This document shows, piece by piece, positions 52,923 to 64,000 of a DNA stretch of 64,000 bases. The DNA lies in NCBI RefSeq assembly GCF_023078375.1, contig NZ_CP095554.1, forward strand, positions 2,621,001 through 2,685,000, in the 5' to 3' direction. The notes beneath the pieces were generated by a model that did not search any database, was not told the DNA's origin, and saw nothing but the letters and a program-made list of their open reading frames with translations. Source of the DNA: Roseomonas gilardii subsp. gilardii. Lineage in GTDB: Bacteria; Pseudomonadota; Alphaproteobacteria; Acetobacterales; Acetobacteraceae. How positions within the stretch are numbered: position 1 is the first letter of the stretch; every line of letters begins with the position of its first letter. A program made the position numbers and the translations under genes.

Positions 52923-53293
52923 GCCGCCCTCGCGGTCCGCGGGAAAAGCCCAGGCGCCAATTTATGCTGGATTCTCAACCGCGTATCGGATAACTTCCGC
53001 GCATCGGGGGGATCGCCGCGCGCCTGCCCCCACCGATGGCCTTAAAGCGGTAAAACCGTAAAATCCTTAAAGCGATAAAAACCGGCCTCTCCCGCCTCCG
53101 GTGCGCGATCACCGCGTCCTGGCGGGGAGGAGGCCCGGCGCGCAGCCCGTTCATGCCCCACTCGCAGAGGGTGTCCGTCACCGCGGAATCCCCCTTCCGG
53201 GCCGGCAGGCCAGGGGCCGCGCGGGCGGGGCGGGAAGCGTCCCGCGCACCATCTCTCGCCCTCTGCCGCGAGCGGTGGTAACTGCGCCGGATC
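52923..53293. other. Intergenic region upstream of hisS with AT-rich repeats
   Basis: No gene is supported in these 371 bases. Most is GC-rich, but 53040-53085 is a sharply AT-rich island holding two direct repeats. No T-box or other leader fold was recognised. The hisS start at 53294 follows CGCGAGCGGTGGTAACTGCGCCGG, with no clear SD site. Confidence 0.5.
53040..53085. repeat. AT-rich direct repeats CCTTAAAGCG(G/A)TAAAA
   Basis: CCTTAAAGCG occurs at 53040-53049 and 53065-53074. The copies are followed by GTAAAACC and ATAAAAACC, with GTAAAATCC between. The 25-bp period and the strong AT contrast with a GC-rich background suggest a protein site or promoter element. Confidence 0.6.
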
Positions 53294-54550
53294 ATGGCCT
53301 CCCAGCTTCAGCCCGCCCGCGGCACGCGCGACCTCATCGGCGAGGATTTCGCCCGGCACCACCATGTCATCGCCACGGCGCGCCGCGTCGCGTCGCTCTA
53401 CGGCTTCGAGGAATGGGCGACGCCCGTCTTCGAGGACACGCGGGTCTTCTCGCGCTCGCTGGGCGAGACCTCGGATGTCGTCTCCAAGGAGATGTACACC
53501 TTCCCCGACCGGGGCGGGGAAAGCCTGACGCTGCGGCCCGAGGGCACGGCGGGCGTCTGCCGCGCCCTGGTCTCCAACGGGCTGACGCAGGGCAACCTGC
53601 CGCGCAAGGTCTTCTATGCCGGGCCGATGTTCCGCTACGAGCGGCCGCAGAAGGGCCGCTACCGGCAGTTCCACCAGATCGGCATCGAGATCCTGGGCGC
53701 GGCCGAGCCGCTCTCGGATGCCGAGGCCATCGCCTGCGGCTGGCACATCCAGCAGGAACTGGGCATCGCCGAGGGCACGGTGCTGGAGATCAATACGCTG
53801 GGCGACACGCCGTCGCGCGAGGCGCACCGGGCGGCGCTGGTGGCCTATTTCACCGGGCACAAGGACAGGCTCTCCGCCGACAGCCTGGTGCGGCTGGAGA
53901 AGAACCCGCTCCGCATCCTCGACAGCAAGGACCCGGGCGACAAGGCGCTGGTGGGTGATGCCCCTTCGATCCACGACCACCTGACCGAGGCGGCGCGGAC
54001 GCATTACGACGCGGTGCGGCGCTATCTGGACGGGTTCGGCGTGCCCTACCGGGTCAACCCCAACATCGTGCGGGGCCTGGACTACTACAGCCACACCGCC
54101 TTCGAGTTCGTGACCGAGCGGCTGGGTGCCCAGGGCACGGTGATGGCCGGCGGCCGCTATGACGGGCTGGTCGAGGAAATGGGTGGGCCGCACACCCCCT
54201 CGGTCGGCTGGGCGGCGGGGATCGAGCGGCTGTCCATGCTGATGGAAGGCACCCCCGAGGCACCGCGCCCGGTGGCCGTGATCCCCGTGGGCGAGGCGGC
54301 CGAGGCGGCGGCGATCGCCGCGATCCAGGCGCTGCGCCGGGCCGGGCTGGTGGCCGAGATCGCCTACAAGGGCAACACCAAGCGCCGCATGGAACGGGCC
54401 AACAAGCTGAAGGCCCGCGCCGCCGTGCTGATCGGCGAGGAGGAGCTGGCGCGCGGCGTGGCGCAGGTGAAGGACCTCGATGCCGGCACGCAGCGGGAGG
54501 TGCCGCTGGACGCGCTGGCCGCCGCCCTGCTGGAGATGGGCGAGGGCTGA
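53294..54550 (+). CDS. hisS: Histidyl-tRNA synthetase
   Basis: The 418-residue class II synthetase starts [19 protein letters not shown], carries motif 2 ([20 protein letters not shown] with [11 protein letters not shown]), the histidine-specific [19 protein letters not shown] and [17 protein letters not shown], and motif 3 ([13 protein letters not shown]). A C-terminal anticodon-binding domain starts near residue 325. Gene order hisS-prfA-prmC with two-base gaps suggests one transcript for translation functions. Confidence 0.97.
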   Translation: MASQLQPARGTRDLIGEDFARHHHVIATARRVASLYGFEEWATPVFEDTRVFSRSLGETSDVVSKEMYTFPDRGGESLTLRPEGTAGVCRALVSNGLTQGNLPRKVFYAGPMFRYERPQKGRYRQFHQIGIEILGAAEPLSDAEAIACGWHIQQELGIAEGTVLEINTLGDTPSREAHRAALVAYFTGHKDRLSADSLVRLEKNPLRILDSKDPGDKALVGDAPSIHDHLTEAARTHYDAVRRYLDGFGVPYRVNPNIVRGLDYYSHTAFEFVTERLGAQGTVMAGGRYDGLVEEMGGPHTPSVGWAAGIERLSMLMEGTPEAPRPVAVIPVGEAAEAAAIAAIQALRRAGLVAEIAYKGNTKRRMERANKLKARAAVLIGEEELARGVAQVKDLDAGTQREVPLDALAAALLEMGEG

Positions 54551-54552
54551 CC

Positions 54553-55608
54553 GTGGCGCTGCCGGAGAAGCTGGACCGCCTCCTGCTCCGTGCCGAGGAG
54601 ATCCGCCACGCGCTGAACACGGCGGATGGCGGGCAGATCGGCGCCCTGACCCGGGAATTGTCGGAGCTCGACCCGCTGGTGGAGAAGGTGACCGCCCTGC
54701 GGAGCGCCGAGCGCGCGCGGGATGAGGCCGAGGCGCTGCTGGCCGATCCGGAGATGCGCGAGCTGGCCGAGGCGGAGTACCAGGCACAGCGGGAGGCGGT
54801 GCCCGTGCTGGAGCATGAGATCCGCCTCATGCTGCTGCCGAAGGATGCGGCCGACGAGCGTTCCGCCATCCTGGAGATCCGCCCCGCCGCGGGAGGGGAC
54901 GAGGCCGGTCTCTTCGCCGCCGAGCTGTTCCGCGCCTATCAGCGCTATGCCGAGTCGCGCCGCTGGCGCTTCGAGGTGCTGGACTATGACGAAAACGAAC
55001 TCGGCGGGGTGAAGGGCGCCAGCGCCGAGATCGCGGGGCAGGGGGTCTTCGCCCGGCTGAAGTTCGAATCCGGTGTCCACCGCGTCCAGCGCGTGCCGGC
55101 CACCGAAACCCAGGGCCGCATCCATACCTCGACCGTCACGGTGGCCGTGCTGCCGGAAGCGGAGGAGGTGGATGTGCAGATCGACGAGAAGGACCTGCGG
55201 ATCGACACCTACCGCGCCTCGGGCGCCGGCGGGCAGCATGTGAACAAGACGGACAGCGCCGTCCGCATCACCCACCTGCCCACGGGCGTCGTGGTGGCGA
55301 TGCAGGAGGAGCGCTCGCAGCACAAGAACCGCGCCAAGGCGATGAAGGTGCTGCGCGCCCGGCTCTATGACGCGCAGCGCACCAGCCTCGACGCCACCCG
55401 CACCGATGCGCGCCGGGCCCAGGTCGGCACCGGCGACCGCAGCGAGCGCATCCGCACCTACAACTTCCCCCAGGGGCGGGTGACGGACCACCGGATCGGC
55501 CTGACCCTGCACAAGATCGACCGGGTGATGCTGGGCGAGTTCGACGAGATCATCGATGCCCTGATCGCCGAGGACCAGGCGGCCCGCCTGGCGGCCCAAG
55601 GGGAATAG
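54553..55608 (+). CDS. prfA: Peptide chain release factor 1
   Basis: RF1 recognises UAA and UAG stops. The 351-residue product starts at GTG 54553, two bases after hisS. It has the GGQ peptidyl-hydrolysis motif in [18 protein letters not shown] near residue 226 and the flanking [16 protein letters not shown] and [15 protein letters not shown], as in RF1 and not RF2 (no programmed frameshift). The glutamine of GGQ would be methylated by PrmC, encoded next. Confidence 0.96.
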   Translation: MALPEKLDRLLLRAEEIRHALNTADGGQIGALTRELSELDPLVEKVTALRSAERARDEAEALLADPEMRELAEAEYQAQREAVPVLEHEIRLMLLPKDAADERSAILEIRPAAGGDEAGLFAAELFRAYQRYAESRRWRFEVLDYDENELGGVKGASAEIAGQGVFARLKFESGVHRVQRVPATETQGRIHTSTVTVAVLPEAEEVDVQIDEKDLRIDTYRASGAGGQHVNKTDSAVRITHLPTGVVVAMQEERSQHKNRAKAMKVLRARLYDAQRTSLDATRTDARRAQVGTGDRSERIRTYNFPQGRVTDHRIGLTLHKIDRVMLGEFDEIIDALIAEDQAARLAAQGE

Positions 55609-56496
55609 GTGGCGAGTGGCCGGGGCATGAGCGCTTCCTGCGCCGATCCGGAAGGCTCGGTCGGTGCCTTCCTGTGCCGGGCGGGGCAGCATCTGCGCGC
55701 CGCCGCCATCCCCCAGCCGCGGATGGAGGCCCGGATGCTGCTGGCCCATGCCATGGGGGCGACGCAGGATGCCCTGCTGCGCGATCCCCGCGCGCCCGTG
55801 CCGGAGGAGGCCGCCCTGCGGTTCGCGGAGATGCTGCGGCGCCGCCTGGACGGGGCGCCGATGGCCTACCTCACCGGCCACCAGGGTTTCTGGACGCTGG
55901 ACCTCGCGACCTCCCCGGACACGCTCATCCCCCGCGCCGATACGGAAACGCTGATCGAGGCGGCGCTGGAGCTGTTCCCGCAGCGCGGGGCGGTGCGGCG
56001 GGTCCTTGATCTCGGCACCGGCACCGGGGCGATCCTGCTGGCGGCGCTGGCGGAGTTTCCGGACGCTTTCGGGGTGGGGGTCGATCTCGTGCCCGGGGCC
56101 GCGTCGCTGGCCGCGCGGAATGCCCATCGCAACGCGCTCGGGGAGCGCTGCGCCTTCCTGGCCGGGTCCTGGGCGGAGGCGCTGTCGGGGCGCTTCGACC
56201 TGATCCTGTCCAACCCGCCCTATATCGAAAGCGCGGCCATCGCCGGGCTGATGCCCGAGGTGGCGCGGCACGAACCGCTCTCGGCCCTGGATGGCGGTCC
56301 CGACGGGCTGGTGGCCTATCGTGCCCTGGCCACCTGCCTGCCACGCCTCCTGGCGCCGGAGGGCCGGGCTGTGCTCGAACTCGGCCAGGGGCAGGAGCCG
56401 GCGGTCGCCGCGCTGATGCGCGATGCGGGGCTGCGGGTGCCGGGGGCGAAGCAGGATCTGGGCGGCATCGCCCGCGCCCTGGTGGTGGCCCCCTGA
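55609..56496 (+). CDS. prmC: Peptide chain release factor N5-glutamine methyltransferase
   Basis: PrmC methylates the GGQ glutamine of release factors. The product of about 295 residues has the N-terminal helical domain (PRMEARMLLAHAMG), LTGHQGFWTLDLATSPDTLI with PRADTETLIEAAL, the SAM loop VLDLGTGTGAILLAALAEFP and the catalytic NPPY motif (LILSNPPYIES). I prefer the GTG at 55609, directly after the prfA stop, since AGGGGA precedes it at SD distance; an ATG at 55627 is possible. Confidence 0.95.
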   Translation: MASGRGMSASCADPEGSVGAFLCRAGQHLRAAAIPQPRMEARMLLAHAMGATQDALLRDPRAPVPEEAALRFAEMLRRRLDGAPMAYLTGHQGFWTLDLATSPDTLIPRADTETLIEAALELFPQRGAVRRVLDLGTGTGAILLAALAEFPDAFGVGVDLVPGAASLAARNAHRNALGERCAFLAGSWAEALSGRFDLILSNPPYIESAAIAGLMPEVARHEPLSALDGGPDGLVAYRALATCLPRLLAPEGRAVLELGQGQEPAVAALMRDAGLRVPGAKQDLGGIARALVVAP

Positions 56497-56829
56497 TCTC
56501 ACCCCTGGAAAAGCGGGGCGCGGCCTCCCACCTGCGCACCAACCGGCATCGTTTCCCGCGCGGCGCATGGCACCCTTGCCATGGCAGCTGCCGGTTGCCC
56601 GTCATGGCCCCGAAAAAAGGGTTGGCGGGACCGGGCGCCGCCGTTAGGTTGCCCTGGCGGACCCTGCGGACCTCAAGAGGCGTAAGCAGGTTGTCACGTT
56701 CGGTGCTCCAGGTGGCAAATCCACCAGCCGGCGTGCCGCGTGGGAAGAGAACCACCATCGCTAGTCCAGCCGGCGGAGCACGCAGATGCCCCCGGCCGGC
56801 TGCAGCATGAGAGTGCGAACACGACACCC
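56497..56829. other. Intergenic region between prmC and the DUF4167 gene
   Basis: These 333 bases hold no supported gene. A 7-bp perfect hairpin (CATGGCA-CCCT-TGCCATG, 56566-56583) lies 70 bases after prmC and may mark the 3' end of the transcript, but has no U tract. The DUF4167 promoter is presumably in the second half; no clear -35/-10 pair was found. Confidence 0.4.
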
Positions 56830-57336
56830 ATGAATATGAAGCGCATGCGCGGCCGTGGCGGCCACCGTCACAGCGGCGGCGGCCAGGGCGGAGGCGGGGG
56901 CGGCGGCAATTTCCGCCACAGCGGCCAGCAGCCGATGAACCGGAACCATGTGTTCGACTCTTCCGGACCGGATATGCGGATGCGGGGCACCGCCCAGCAG
57001 CTTTTCGAGAAGTATCTCCAGCTCGGCCGCGACGCGACCGGCTCCGGCGACCGCGTGATGGCGGAAAGCTATTTCCAGCACGCCGAGCATTACTTCCGCA
57101 TCCTGAACGCCATGACCCAGGCGCAGCAGCAGAACCAGCCGGGCGACCGGCAGGGCGGCGATCGCCAGAATGGTGACCGTCAGAATGGCGACCGCAATGG
57201 CGACCGGCGCCGCTGGCAGAACAATGCCGGTGCCGACGACCAGGGTGGTGAGCCGGGCGAGGGCGCCGAACAGGGCCTCAACGGCCATTCCGACAGCGAC
57301 GACGCCTCGGATGAGCCGCGCCATCCCATCCAGTGA
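56830..57336 (+). CDS. DUF4167 domain-containing protein
   Basis: The 168-residue protein begins MNMKRMRGRGGHRHSGGGQG, followed by a glycine run and the conserved DUF4167 core NHVFDSSGPDMRMRGTAQQL, FEKYLQLGRDATGSGDRVMA and ESYFQHAEHYFRILNAM. A Q/G/D/N-rich tail has repeats of DRQNG. The basic RG-rich head and disordered tail suggest RNA binding, but the family has no established function. It is common in alphaproteobacteria. ATGs at 56830, 56836 and 56845 are all possible starts. Confidence 0.9.
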   Translation: MNMKRMRGRGGHRHSGGGQGGGGGGGNFRHSGQQPMNRNHVFDSSGPDMRMRGTAQQLFEKYLQLGRDATGSGDRVMAESYFQHAEHYFRILNAMTQAQQQNQPGDRQGGDRQNGDRQNGDRNGDRRRWQNNAGADDQGGEPGEGAEQGLNGHSDSDDASDEPRHPIQ

Positions 57337-57342
57337 CGCTAG

Positions 57343-57391
57343 GCCGGGCCATCCGATGGGAGGCCCGGCGACGCGGGGCGGCTGACCCCGC
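57343..57391. terminator. Two hairpins between convergent genes
   Basis: GCCGGGCC/GGCCCGGC (8 bp, 11-base loop) and GCGGGG/CCCCGC (6 bp, 7-base loop, then TTCC) follow the DUF4167 stop by 6 and 36 bases, before the end of the convergent debranching-enzyme gene. Together they are a likely bidirectional terminator. Confidence 0.55.
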
Positions 57392-57460
57392 TTCCTGATC
57401 CCTTCCGCCTTTCCCTGGCTCGCCCGTTCCGCCGGGCAGGGCTCCCGAGGGGCATGACGG

Positions 57461-59658
57461 TCAGGTGATGACAGCCACCTCGACATGGCCGCGCCGGCCC
57501 AGCACGTTCAGCGACACGCTGCCATCGGTGCCGTGGCGACGCAGCCGGACATCGACGCTGGCATCGTTCAGCGTCAGGTTGTCGATGCGCAGCTCCTCCA
57601 GCCAGGGCGGCAGGACCGGATGCAGGAAGCGGATCACCCGCAGCTCCGGCCGGAAGGAGATCCCCAGCATGGCGCCGATCACCGCGAAAGCGCTGGCGGC
57701 GGCCCAGGCCTGCGGCAGGCAAGCGACCGGGTAGGCGGTCGGCCCCTCGGCATCGATGCGCGGGAAGCCACAGAAGAGTTCCGGCAGGCGCTTCATGTCC
57801 ACGGCAAGCGCCGTGTCGAAGAGGCCGCTGGCAAGCCGTTCCAGGGCCTCGTTCATGCCATAGCGCTTCAGCCCCATGGCGATCAGCGCGTTGTCGTGCG
57901 GCCAGACGCTGCCGTTGTGGTAGGACATCGGGTTATAGCGGGCCTCGCCTTCCGCGATGGTCCGGATGCCCCAGCCGCAGAAGGATTTCGGATCCAGCAG
58001 GGTCTCGGCGAGTTGCGCCGCCCGTTCGGGCAGGGCGAGGCCGGTCAGCAGGGCATGGCCCGCATTGCTGTTGCGGACGCGGCAGGGGCGGTTCTCCCCA
58101 TCCAGTGCCAGGGCATAGGTGCCGAGATCCTCGCACCAGAAGAGACGGTCCACCGTGTCCCGCAGCGCATCCGCCCGCGCCAGCCAGCCCCGCGCGGCAT
58201 CCTGCTCCACGCCCAGCAGGCCAGCCAGGCTGGCCGCCCCCGCCACGCGGCCTCGGCATAGGCCTGCACCTCGATCAGCGCGATCGGCGCGTCGGCGAGG
58301 CGGCCATCCGCGTGGAAGACGCTGTCGAAACTGTCCTTCCAGCCCTGGTTGACCAGCCCGTTCACCGAACGGCGGTCATAGCGCAGCAGCCCGTCATCGC
58401 CCGCCCCGCCATGAGCCGCCATCCAGCCCAGCGCCTTGACGATGGCTGGCCAGATCTCGCGGATCGTCGCGAGGTCGCCGGTGCGCTCCGCATAGGCGGT
58501 GGCGAGCACCACGAAGAGCGGCGTCGAATCGACCGAGCCGTAATACTGGCCGAAGGGGACTTCCCCCAGTGCCGCCATCTCGCCACGCCGCATCTCGTGC
58601 AGGATCTTGCCCGGCTCCGCATCCCGCTTCGGGTCCAGCGTTTCCGCCTGATGCGCGGCCAGGAAGCGCAGCGTCCCGCGGGCCAGGAAAGGGTCCGCCC
58701 AGAGGCATTGCAGCGCCGAGATCAGGCTGTCCCGCCCGAAGGGGCAGGAGAACCAGGGGATGCCGGCATAGGGGAAGGGGCCCTGGGGCATGCTGGTGGT
58801 GAGCATGGCCAGGTCGGCCTGGGAGCGGTGAACCCAGTCGTTGAAGGCGGCATTGGAAGTGTGGACCATGGCCCGTTCCTCCACCCGGCGCATGGTCCAG
58901 CGCCGCAGACTGTCCAGCAGCGTCTCGAAATCCGGTACCGGCTCCGGCACGCGGTCGTCGCGGAGGCAGCGGATGGTCACGCCGAGATGCCAGGATTCAC
59001 CGGGCTCCAGCGCCAGCTGCCAGATGCTCTCGCGGCCCTGGTTGTGGGTCGGCCGGGGCTCGAAGATCAGGTCGGTGTTGCGGGTGACGCCGTCCAGGCC
59101 AGTATAGCCGAGGCGGATCCCGGCCTCGGTCTCGGCCACGGGATGCCTTTCGCCGCGCCGGGCGCGCTTCATGCCTCGCACCTCGAAGATGTCGGCGAAA
59201 TCCGCGGAATGCGTGAGCGAGATCTCGAAGCGCAGCGGCTTGTCACCGAAATTCTCGATCTCCAGCTGCTCCTGCACCACCCCTGAGCCCAGCACCATCT
59301 TCCGCTGCAGGTGCAGAGTGTCCCGCTTCAGCACCGTCCCGTCGGTCAGGTGCAGGTCGGGGTTGGTCATGTTGATGGACAGCAGCGCGTTGTCCTGGCT
59401 GACCGCCGAGGAAAGCAGCAGCGGCCGGATGCCGCACAGCCGCAGCGACATGCGCGACAGGTGGCGGGCATCGTCGTGGAACAGGCCCTCCGCCGTGTTC
59501 CCGATCGCCTGGGCATCGCCGTAATGGTCCAGGACCAGGAAGGTATCGCCGCATTTCAGCGTCCGGGGCCGGTAGAGGCTCAGGGCCGTGGCGGCGGTGG
59601 CGGCGATCGCCCATTCCCCTTCCGTGTTGACGACGGATGGCGCCGGCGAGTCGTTCAT
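57461..59658 (-). CDS. Amylo-alpha-1,6-glucosidase / glycogen-debranching-like enzyme (one frameshift in the sequence)
   Basis: The N-terminal domain (LKCGDTFLVLDHYGDAQAIG to about residue 240) matches the GDE N-terminal domain. The rest is an (alpha/alpha)6 barrel with AGIPWFSCPFGRDSLISALQ, FGQYYGSVDSTPLFVVLA and NQGWKDSFDSVFHADGR. After the shift it continues with HNGSVWPHDNALIAMGL. The frame breaks at 58237-58241. One added C in that run (a G in the gene) gives EAAWRGAASLAGLLGVEQ and a complete 732-residue protein. Such enzymes cleave alpha-1,6 branches or act on related glucans. A GT4 glycosyltransferase is encoded upstream on the same strand. No signal peptide is present. Confidence 0.88.
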
Positions 59659-59897
59659 GCTGTCTCTGCCCCTGTTGCATTCTGCGGAAGCGCCATTCCT
59701 GGATCATGCCCGATGGGATGGACCGTAGGCTTCCCCCGGCCAGGAGCCGGGGGAGGGACCGGAAAGGAACGGGAAAAGGCAGCCCGGCCCCACCCGGACT
59801 GCCTCAACTTCCACTTGCAGGGTACAGTTTCCCGGAAGCAGCCGGCGCCTGTCCAGGGGGACGTGCGCCGCGCCACATTCCGTTTCAGAAGCGCTGC

Positions 59898-60950
59898 TCA
59901 GACGGCCCGGAGGACCGCCGGGCGCTGCTGCGCGATCATGCCGTGATAAAGGGCGAGATGGTCCTCGGCCATGCGGCGGGCGGTGAAGCGTTCCTCGAAG
60001 CAGGCGCGCACCTTGCGGCGGTCCAGTTCCCCCAGGCGCTTCACGGCGGCCACGGCGTTCACCTCGTCATGGACGATGAAGCCGGAACGGCCGGGATCGA
60101 TCACCTCCGGCACGGAACCGTGGCTGAAGGCGATGACCGGCGTGCCGCAGGACATCGCCTCGATCATCACCAGGCCGAAAGGCTCGGGCCAGCAGATCGG
60201 CATCAGCAGGGCGCGGGCCTTGCCCAGGAAGGCAGCCTTCTCCTGCTCGTTGATCTCGCCGATGAACTCCACCCCGGGGCCATCCAGCATCGGCTTGATG
60301 ACCTCGTCGAAATAATCCCTGTCGGCGCGGTCTACCTTGGCGGCGATCTTCAGCGGGATGCCGGCCGCGCGGGCGATGCGGATCGCCGCGTCCGGGCCCT
60401 TCTCCGGCGAGATGCGGCCGAGGAAGGCGAGGTAGCCGCCCTCGCCCTCGCCATAGGGTAGCAGGTCCCTGGGCAGGCCGTGCAGGATGGTGCCCGCCCA
60501 GTTCACATTCTTCAGCGGACGGCGCTGCGAGTCGGAGATCGAGATGAAGGGCGCCCGGGGATAGGCATCCACCAGCGGCTGCAGTTCCTTGAGGTCGAGG
60601 CGGCCGTGGAAGGTGGTGACATAGGGCGTGTCCCGCTCCCGCATCACGGGGAGCTGGAAGTGGTCGATGTGGAAATGCACGATGTCGAACTGGTCGAGCA
60701 TGTCCACTACACGCGTCACCGCGAGCACATGCGGCGAGACGGGGTCACGCGATTCCGGGTCCAGCCGCAGCGCCATGGGCACAACGGCTTCCAGGTTGGC
60801 GCTGGTGATGCTGTCGCCGGAGGCGAAGAGGGTCACGTCATGCCCCATCGCGACCAGTTCTTCCGTCAGGTAGGAGACGATACGCTCGGTTCCCCCGTAC
60901 AGCTTGGGGGGCACGGCCTCAGCGAGCGGGGCCACCTGGGCGATTCGCAT
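59898..60950 (-). CDS. Glycosyltransferase family 4 protein
   Basis: The 350-residue GT-B protein starts MRIAQVAPLAEAVPPKLYGG, with the Gly-rich loop YGGTERIVSYLTEELVAMGH. Its C-terminal donor domain has YLAFLGRISPEKGPDAAIR and the EX7E-type motif PEPFGLVMIEAMSCGTPVIA. A GAGGAGAG SD site precedes the ATG. The donor and acceptor are unknown. Pairing with a debranching-type hydrolase 240 bases downstream suggests synthesis and trimming of a storage or osmoprotective glucan; this is inference. Confidence 0.9.
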   Translation of the reverse strand: MRIAQVAPLAEAVPPKLYGGTERIVSYLTEELVAMGHDVTLFASGDSITSANLEAVVPMALRLDPESRDPVSPHVLAVTRVVDMLDQFDIVHFHIDHFQLPVMRERDTPYVTTFHGRLDLKELQPLVDAYPRAPFISISDSQRRPLKNVNWAGTILHGLPRDLLPYGEGEGGYLAFLGRISPEKGPDAAIRIARAAGIPLKIAAKVDRADRDYFDEVIKPMLDGPGVEFIGEINEQEKAAFLGKARALLMPICWPEPFGLVMIEAMSCGTPVIAFSHGSVPEVIDPGRSGFIVHDEVNAVAAVKRLGELDRRKVRACFEERFTARRMAEDHLALYHGMIAQQRPAVLRAV

Positions 60951-61343
60951 TCTCGAAGTCTCTCCTCGATACGGTCCGATGCAGGACAGGTCCGCTGGCG
61001 AGGCTCGGAAGCCGCCCCGGGCCGGGTGGCCTCAGACTCCGGGCGGTCATTTCGCATAAGCGAAGAACCGCCCGCCGGGTTTCGTCCCGCACGATGGTGC
61101 CGTGCAACAGGACACAGTTGCGCCTCGTCTCTGGACGCCATCAGGGCCGCATTGCGGCGTTTTCGTGGCGGCCCGGGAACGGATCGGTCCCGGGGCCTAT
61201 CCGTGAAGCGTCAGTCGAAGCCGGCGATCCCGTCAGGAGAGGCCATGGACCGGGGCAGGACTTGCCGGCCGGAACCGGCACCGCAGCCCATCCCCTTGAT
61301 CCATATGGGTTCGCGTTGCGGCATCCGGCAAGGGAGGAGGAAG
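60951..61343. other. Intergenic region with a long imperfect hairpin
   Basis: These 393 bases separate the MOSC gene end from the GT4 start, both on the minus strand. They contain the hairpin at 61040-61074 and otherwise no coding pattern I can support. A small gene or RNA cannot be excluded. Confidence 0.45.
61040..61074. other. 35-nt hairpin in the GT4 leader region
   Basis: CGGGCGGT pairs with ACCGCCCG (8 bp). After a small internal loop, TTCGC pairs with GCGAA around an ATAA tetraloop. It lies about 90-125 bases upstream of the GT4 start on its transcribed strand. It lacks a U tract. It could be a leader structure, a small RNA element or a protein dyad. Confidence 0.5.
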
Positions 61344-62096
61344 TCAGACCGGCTCCAGGGAATCGCCCACCGCCACACGGCCGCCTTCCAGCACGGCGGC
61401 ATGCACGCCCAGATCCGCATGGCCGAAATGCTCCCGGAGCAGGCGCGGCACGTCGCAGTCCCGCTCGCCGGTCTCCAGATCCACCTGGGTCGCCGGGCAG
61501 CGGACCGTGCGCTTGAAGACCTCCAGCCGAGCGCCGCCGAGCAGGACTTCCTGCCCCAGCCAGGCGAACTCGGCCCAGGCGGGCAGGCCGGAGAAATAGA
61601 TGTTGGCGCGGAAGCGGAGCGGATCGAGTCGGCGGCCGATGGCGTCCTCCAGCGCCCGCAGGCTGGCCAGGTTGAGCAGGGAGACGCCCTTGCGCTTCTG
61701 GTCGGTGAAGGCGTGGCCCGGTGCCTCGACGAATCGGAGCTGGCCACGCGCCTCCGCGCCCAGGAAGCGGGTCACGAAGTCGGAGAGCGTGGCGCGGCCC
61801 TCGGCGGTGCGGGTGGATGCCGCGACCCGGTCCTCGCCGGGGCCCCGGATCACCAGGATACCGGAGCGGGAATCGAAGGCGCTGTGCAGCAGGGCCACCC
61901 GGGCATTCGCCATCAGGCAGGCGAAGTTCTGCTTGGGCAGGAAGCGCGGCGCGGCCTCGTCGAAGGGCGCATCGCCCTGCGCCAGGGCGAAGCGGCGATC
62001 ATGCGGGATGACCTCGCCTTCCGCCAGCGTCACTTCCTCCAGGCTCTCGGCACTTAGCCCTTTGACCGGGTAGCGATAGAGATGTTCGATGCGCAT
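61344..62096 (-). CDS. MOSC domain-containing protein
   Basis: The 250-residue protein starts MRIEHLYRYPVKGLSAESLE, the MOSC_N beta-barrel domain, and has a C-terminal MOSC domain with the conserved cysteine in VRCPATQVDLETGERD, as in YcbX and mARC. Such proteins bind molybdenum cofactor and reduce N-hydroxylated compounds, though this one has no ferredoxin domain. A MOSC enzyme would use the cofactor made by the mobB-moeA-mobA genes at 19-21 kb. It is divergent from clpB. Confidence 0.92.
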   Translation of the reverse strand: MRIEHLYRYPVKGLSAESLEEVTLAEGEVIPHDRRFALAQGDAPFDEAAPRFLPKQNFACLMANARVALLHSAFDSRSGILVIRGPGEDRVAASTRTAEGRATLSDFVTRFLGAEARGQLRFVEAPGHAFTDQKRKGVSLLNLASLRALEDAIGRRLDPLRFRANIYFSGLPAWAEFAWLGQEVLLGGARLEVFKRTVRCPATQVDLETGERDCDVPRLLREHFGHADLGVHAAVLEGGRVAVGDSLEPV

Positions 62097-62215
62097 GACG
62101 GCTAACCTCTTGAACTCCCTCTTCGAGCGTTACCACATCGGAGGCATCAACGGCGCCCCCATTGCCTGATCAGGGGTGAGAGGTGCCGGTCGCCTCAAAG
62201 GAGGGGCCATAACAG

Positions 62216-64000
<1,785 letters not shown>

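Noticed and set aside
56569-56583. TGGCACCCTTGCC resembling a sigma-54 promoter
   Set aside because: The spacer between TGGCAC and TTGCC is two bases instead of five; the sequence is better explained as part of a 7-bp hairpin.
62109-62138. CTTGAA and CCACAT upstream of clpB as a heat-shock promoter
   Set aside because: The spacing (18 bases) is longer than known RpoH promoters and the -10 match is partial, so I did not list it as a feature.

Overview
This window is a very GC-rich stretch of bacterial chromosome from an alphaproteobacterium, most likely Acetobacteraceae close to Roseomonas. The evidence is the dxs-tlyA pair, aroC-fabI, the DUF1178 and DUF4167 proteins typical of alphaproteobacteria, a fused cellulose synthase of the Komagataeibacter AcsAB type, and codon use rich in G/C third positions throughout. 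I saw no insertion sequence, prophage, CRISPR array, rRNA or tRNA gene. The window cuts dxs at the left edge and clpB at the right edge. The assignment to a genus is inference.

Layout. 0-8 kb: isoprenoid, rRNA-modification, aromatic, fatty-acid and B6 housekeeping genes (dxs, tlyA, aroC, fabI, pdxH), two unrecognised proteins, an APH/P-loop kinase fusion and a universal stress protein. 8-12.5 kb: a minus-strand catabolic group (2-hydroxyacid dehydrogenase, M20 amidohydrolase, family-5 periplasmic binding protein). 12.6-17.5 kb: a complete C4-dicarboxylate module, dctD-dctB divergent from dctA, with a near-consensus sigma-54 promoter and two tandem dyads placed as DctD enhancer sites. 18.8-21.2 kb: molybdenum cofactor genes mobB, moeA, mobA. 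21.2-29 kb: a nucleobase island with a purine-type permease, adenine deaminase and the operon URC1-URC4-upp for the URC route of uracil breakdown, divergent from a RutR-like TetR regulator with a 16-bp RutR-type palindrome between them. 29-40.5 kb: a cellulose synthesis operon (GH8 cellulase, proline-rich accessory protein, BcsQ-like ParA, BcsA-BcsB fusion, BcsC). 40.5-64 kb: mostly housekeeping genes (methyltransferase, comF, grxC, ubiG, lysC, ispG, hisS, prfA, prmC, clpB). A LOV-domain hybrid histidine kinase and a histone-deacetylase-like hydrolase lie between DUF1178 and ubiG, and a glycogen-debranching-type enzyme with a GT4 glycosyltransferase lies at 57-61 kb.

Two things deserve attention before the annotation is used. 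First, six otherwise convincing genes are interrupted by seven frameshifts. All seven are repaired by adding one G or C, mostly in or beside a short G/C run. Systematic homopolymer under-calling in the assembly explains this better than seven real mutations, so I describe these genes as single CDSs with a shift. Second, short tandem duplications of 11-15 bp are common, several of them between 41 and 48 kb, in both coding and non-coding DNA.

The most interesting biology is the uracil-catabolism operon with its predicted uracil-responsive regulator and operator. Next are the sigma-54/DctD architecture, the LOV photosensor kinase and the cellulose operon. I found no wholly unknown multi-gene system; the least explained elements are the 354-residue protein at 1.8-2.9 kb, the 13-bp fivefold repeat upstream of comF, and the AT-rich repeats upstream of hisS.
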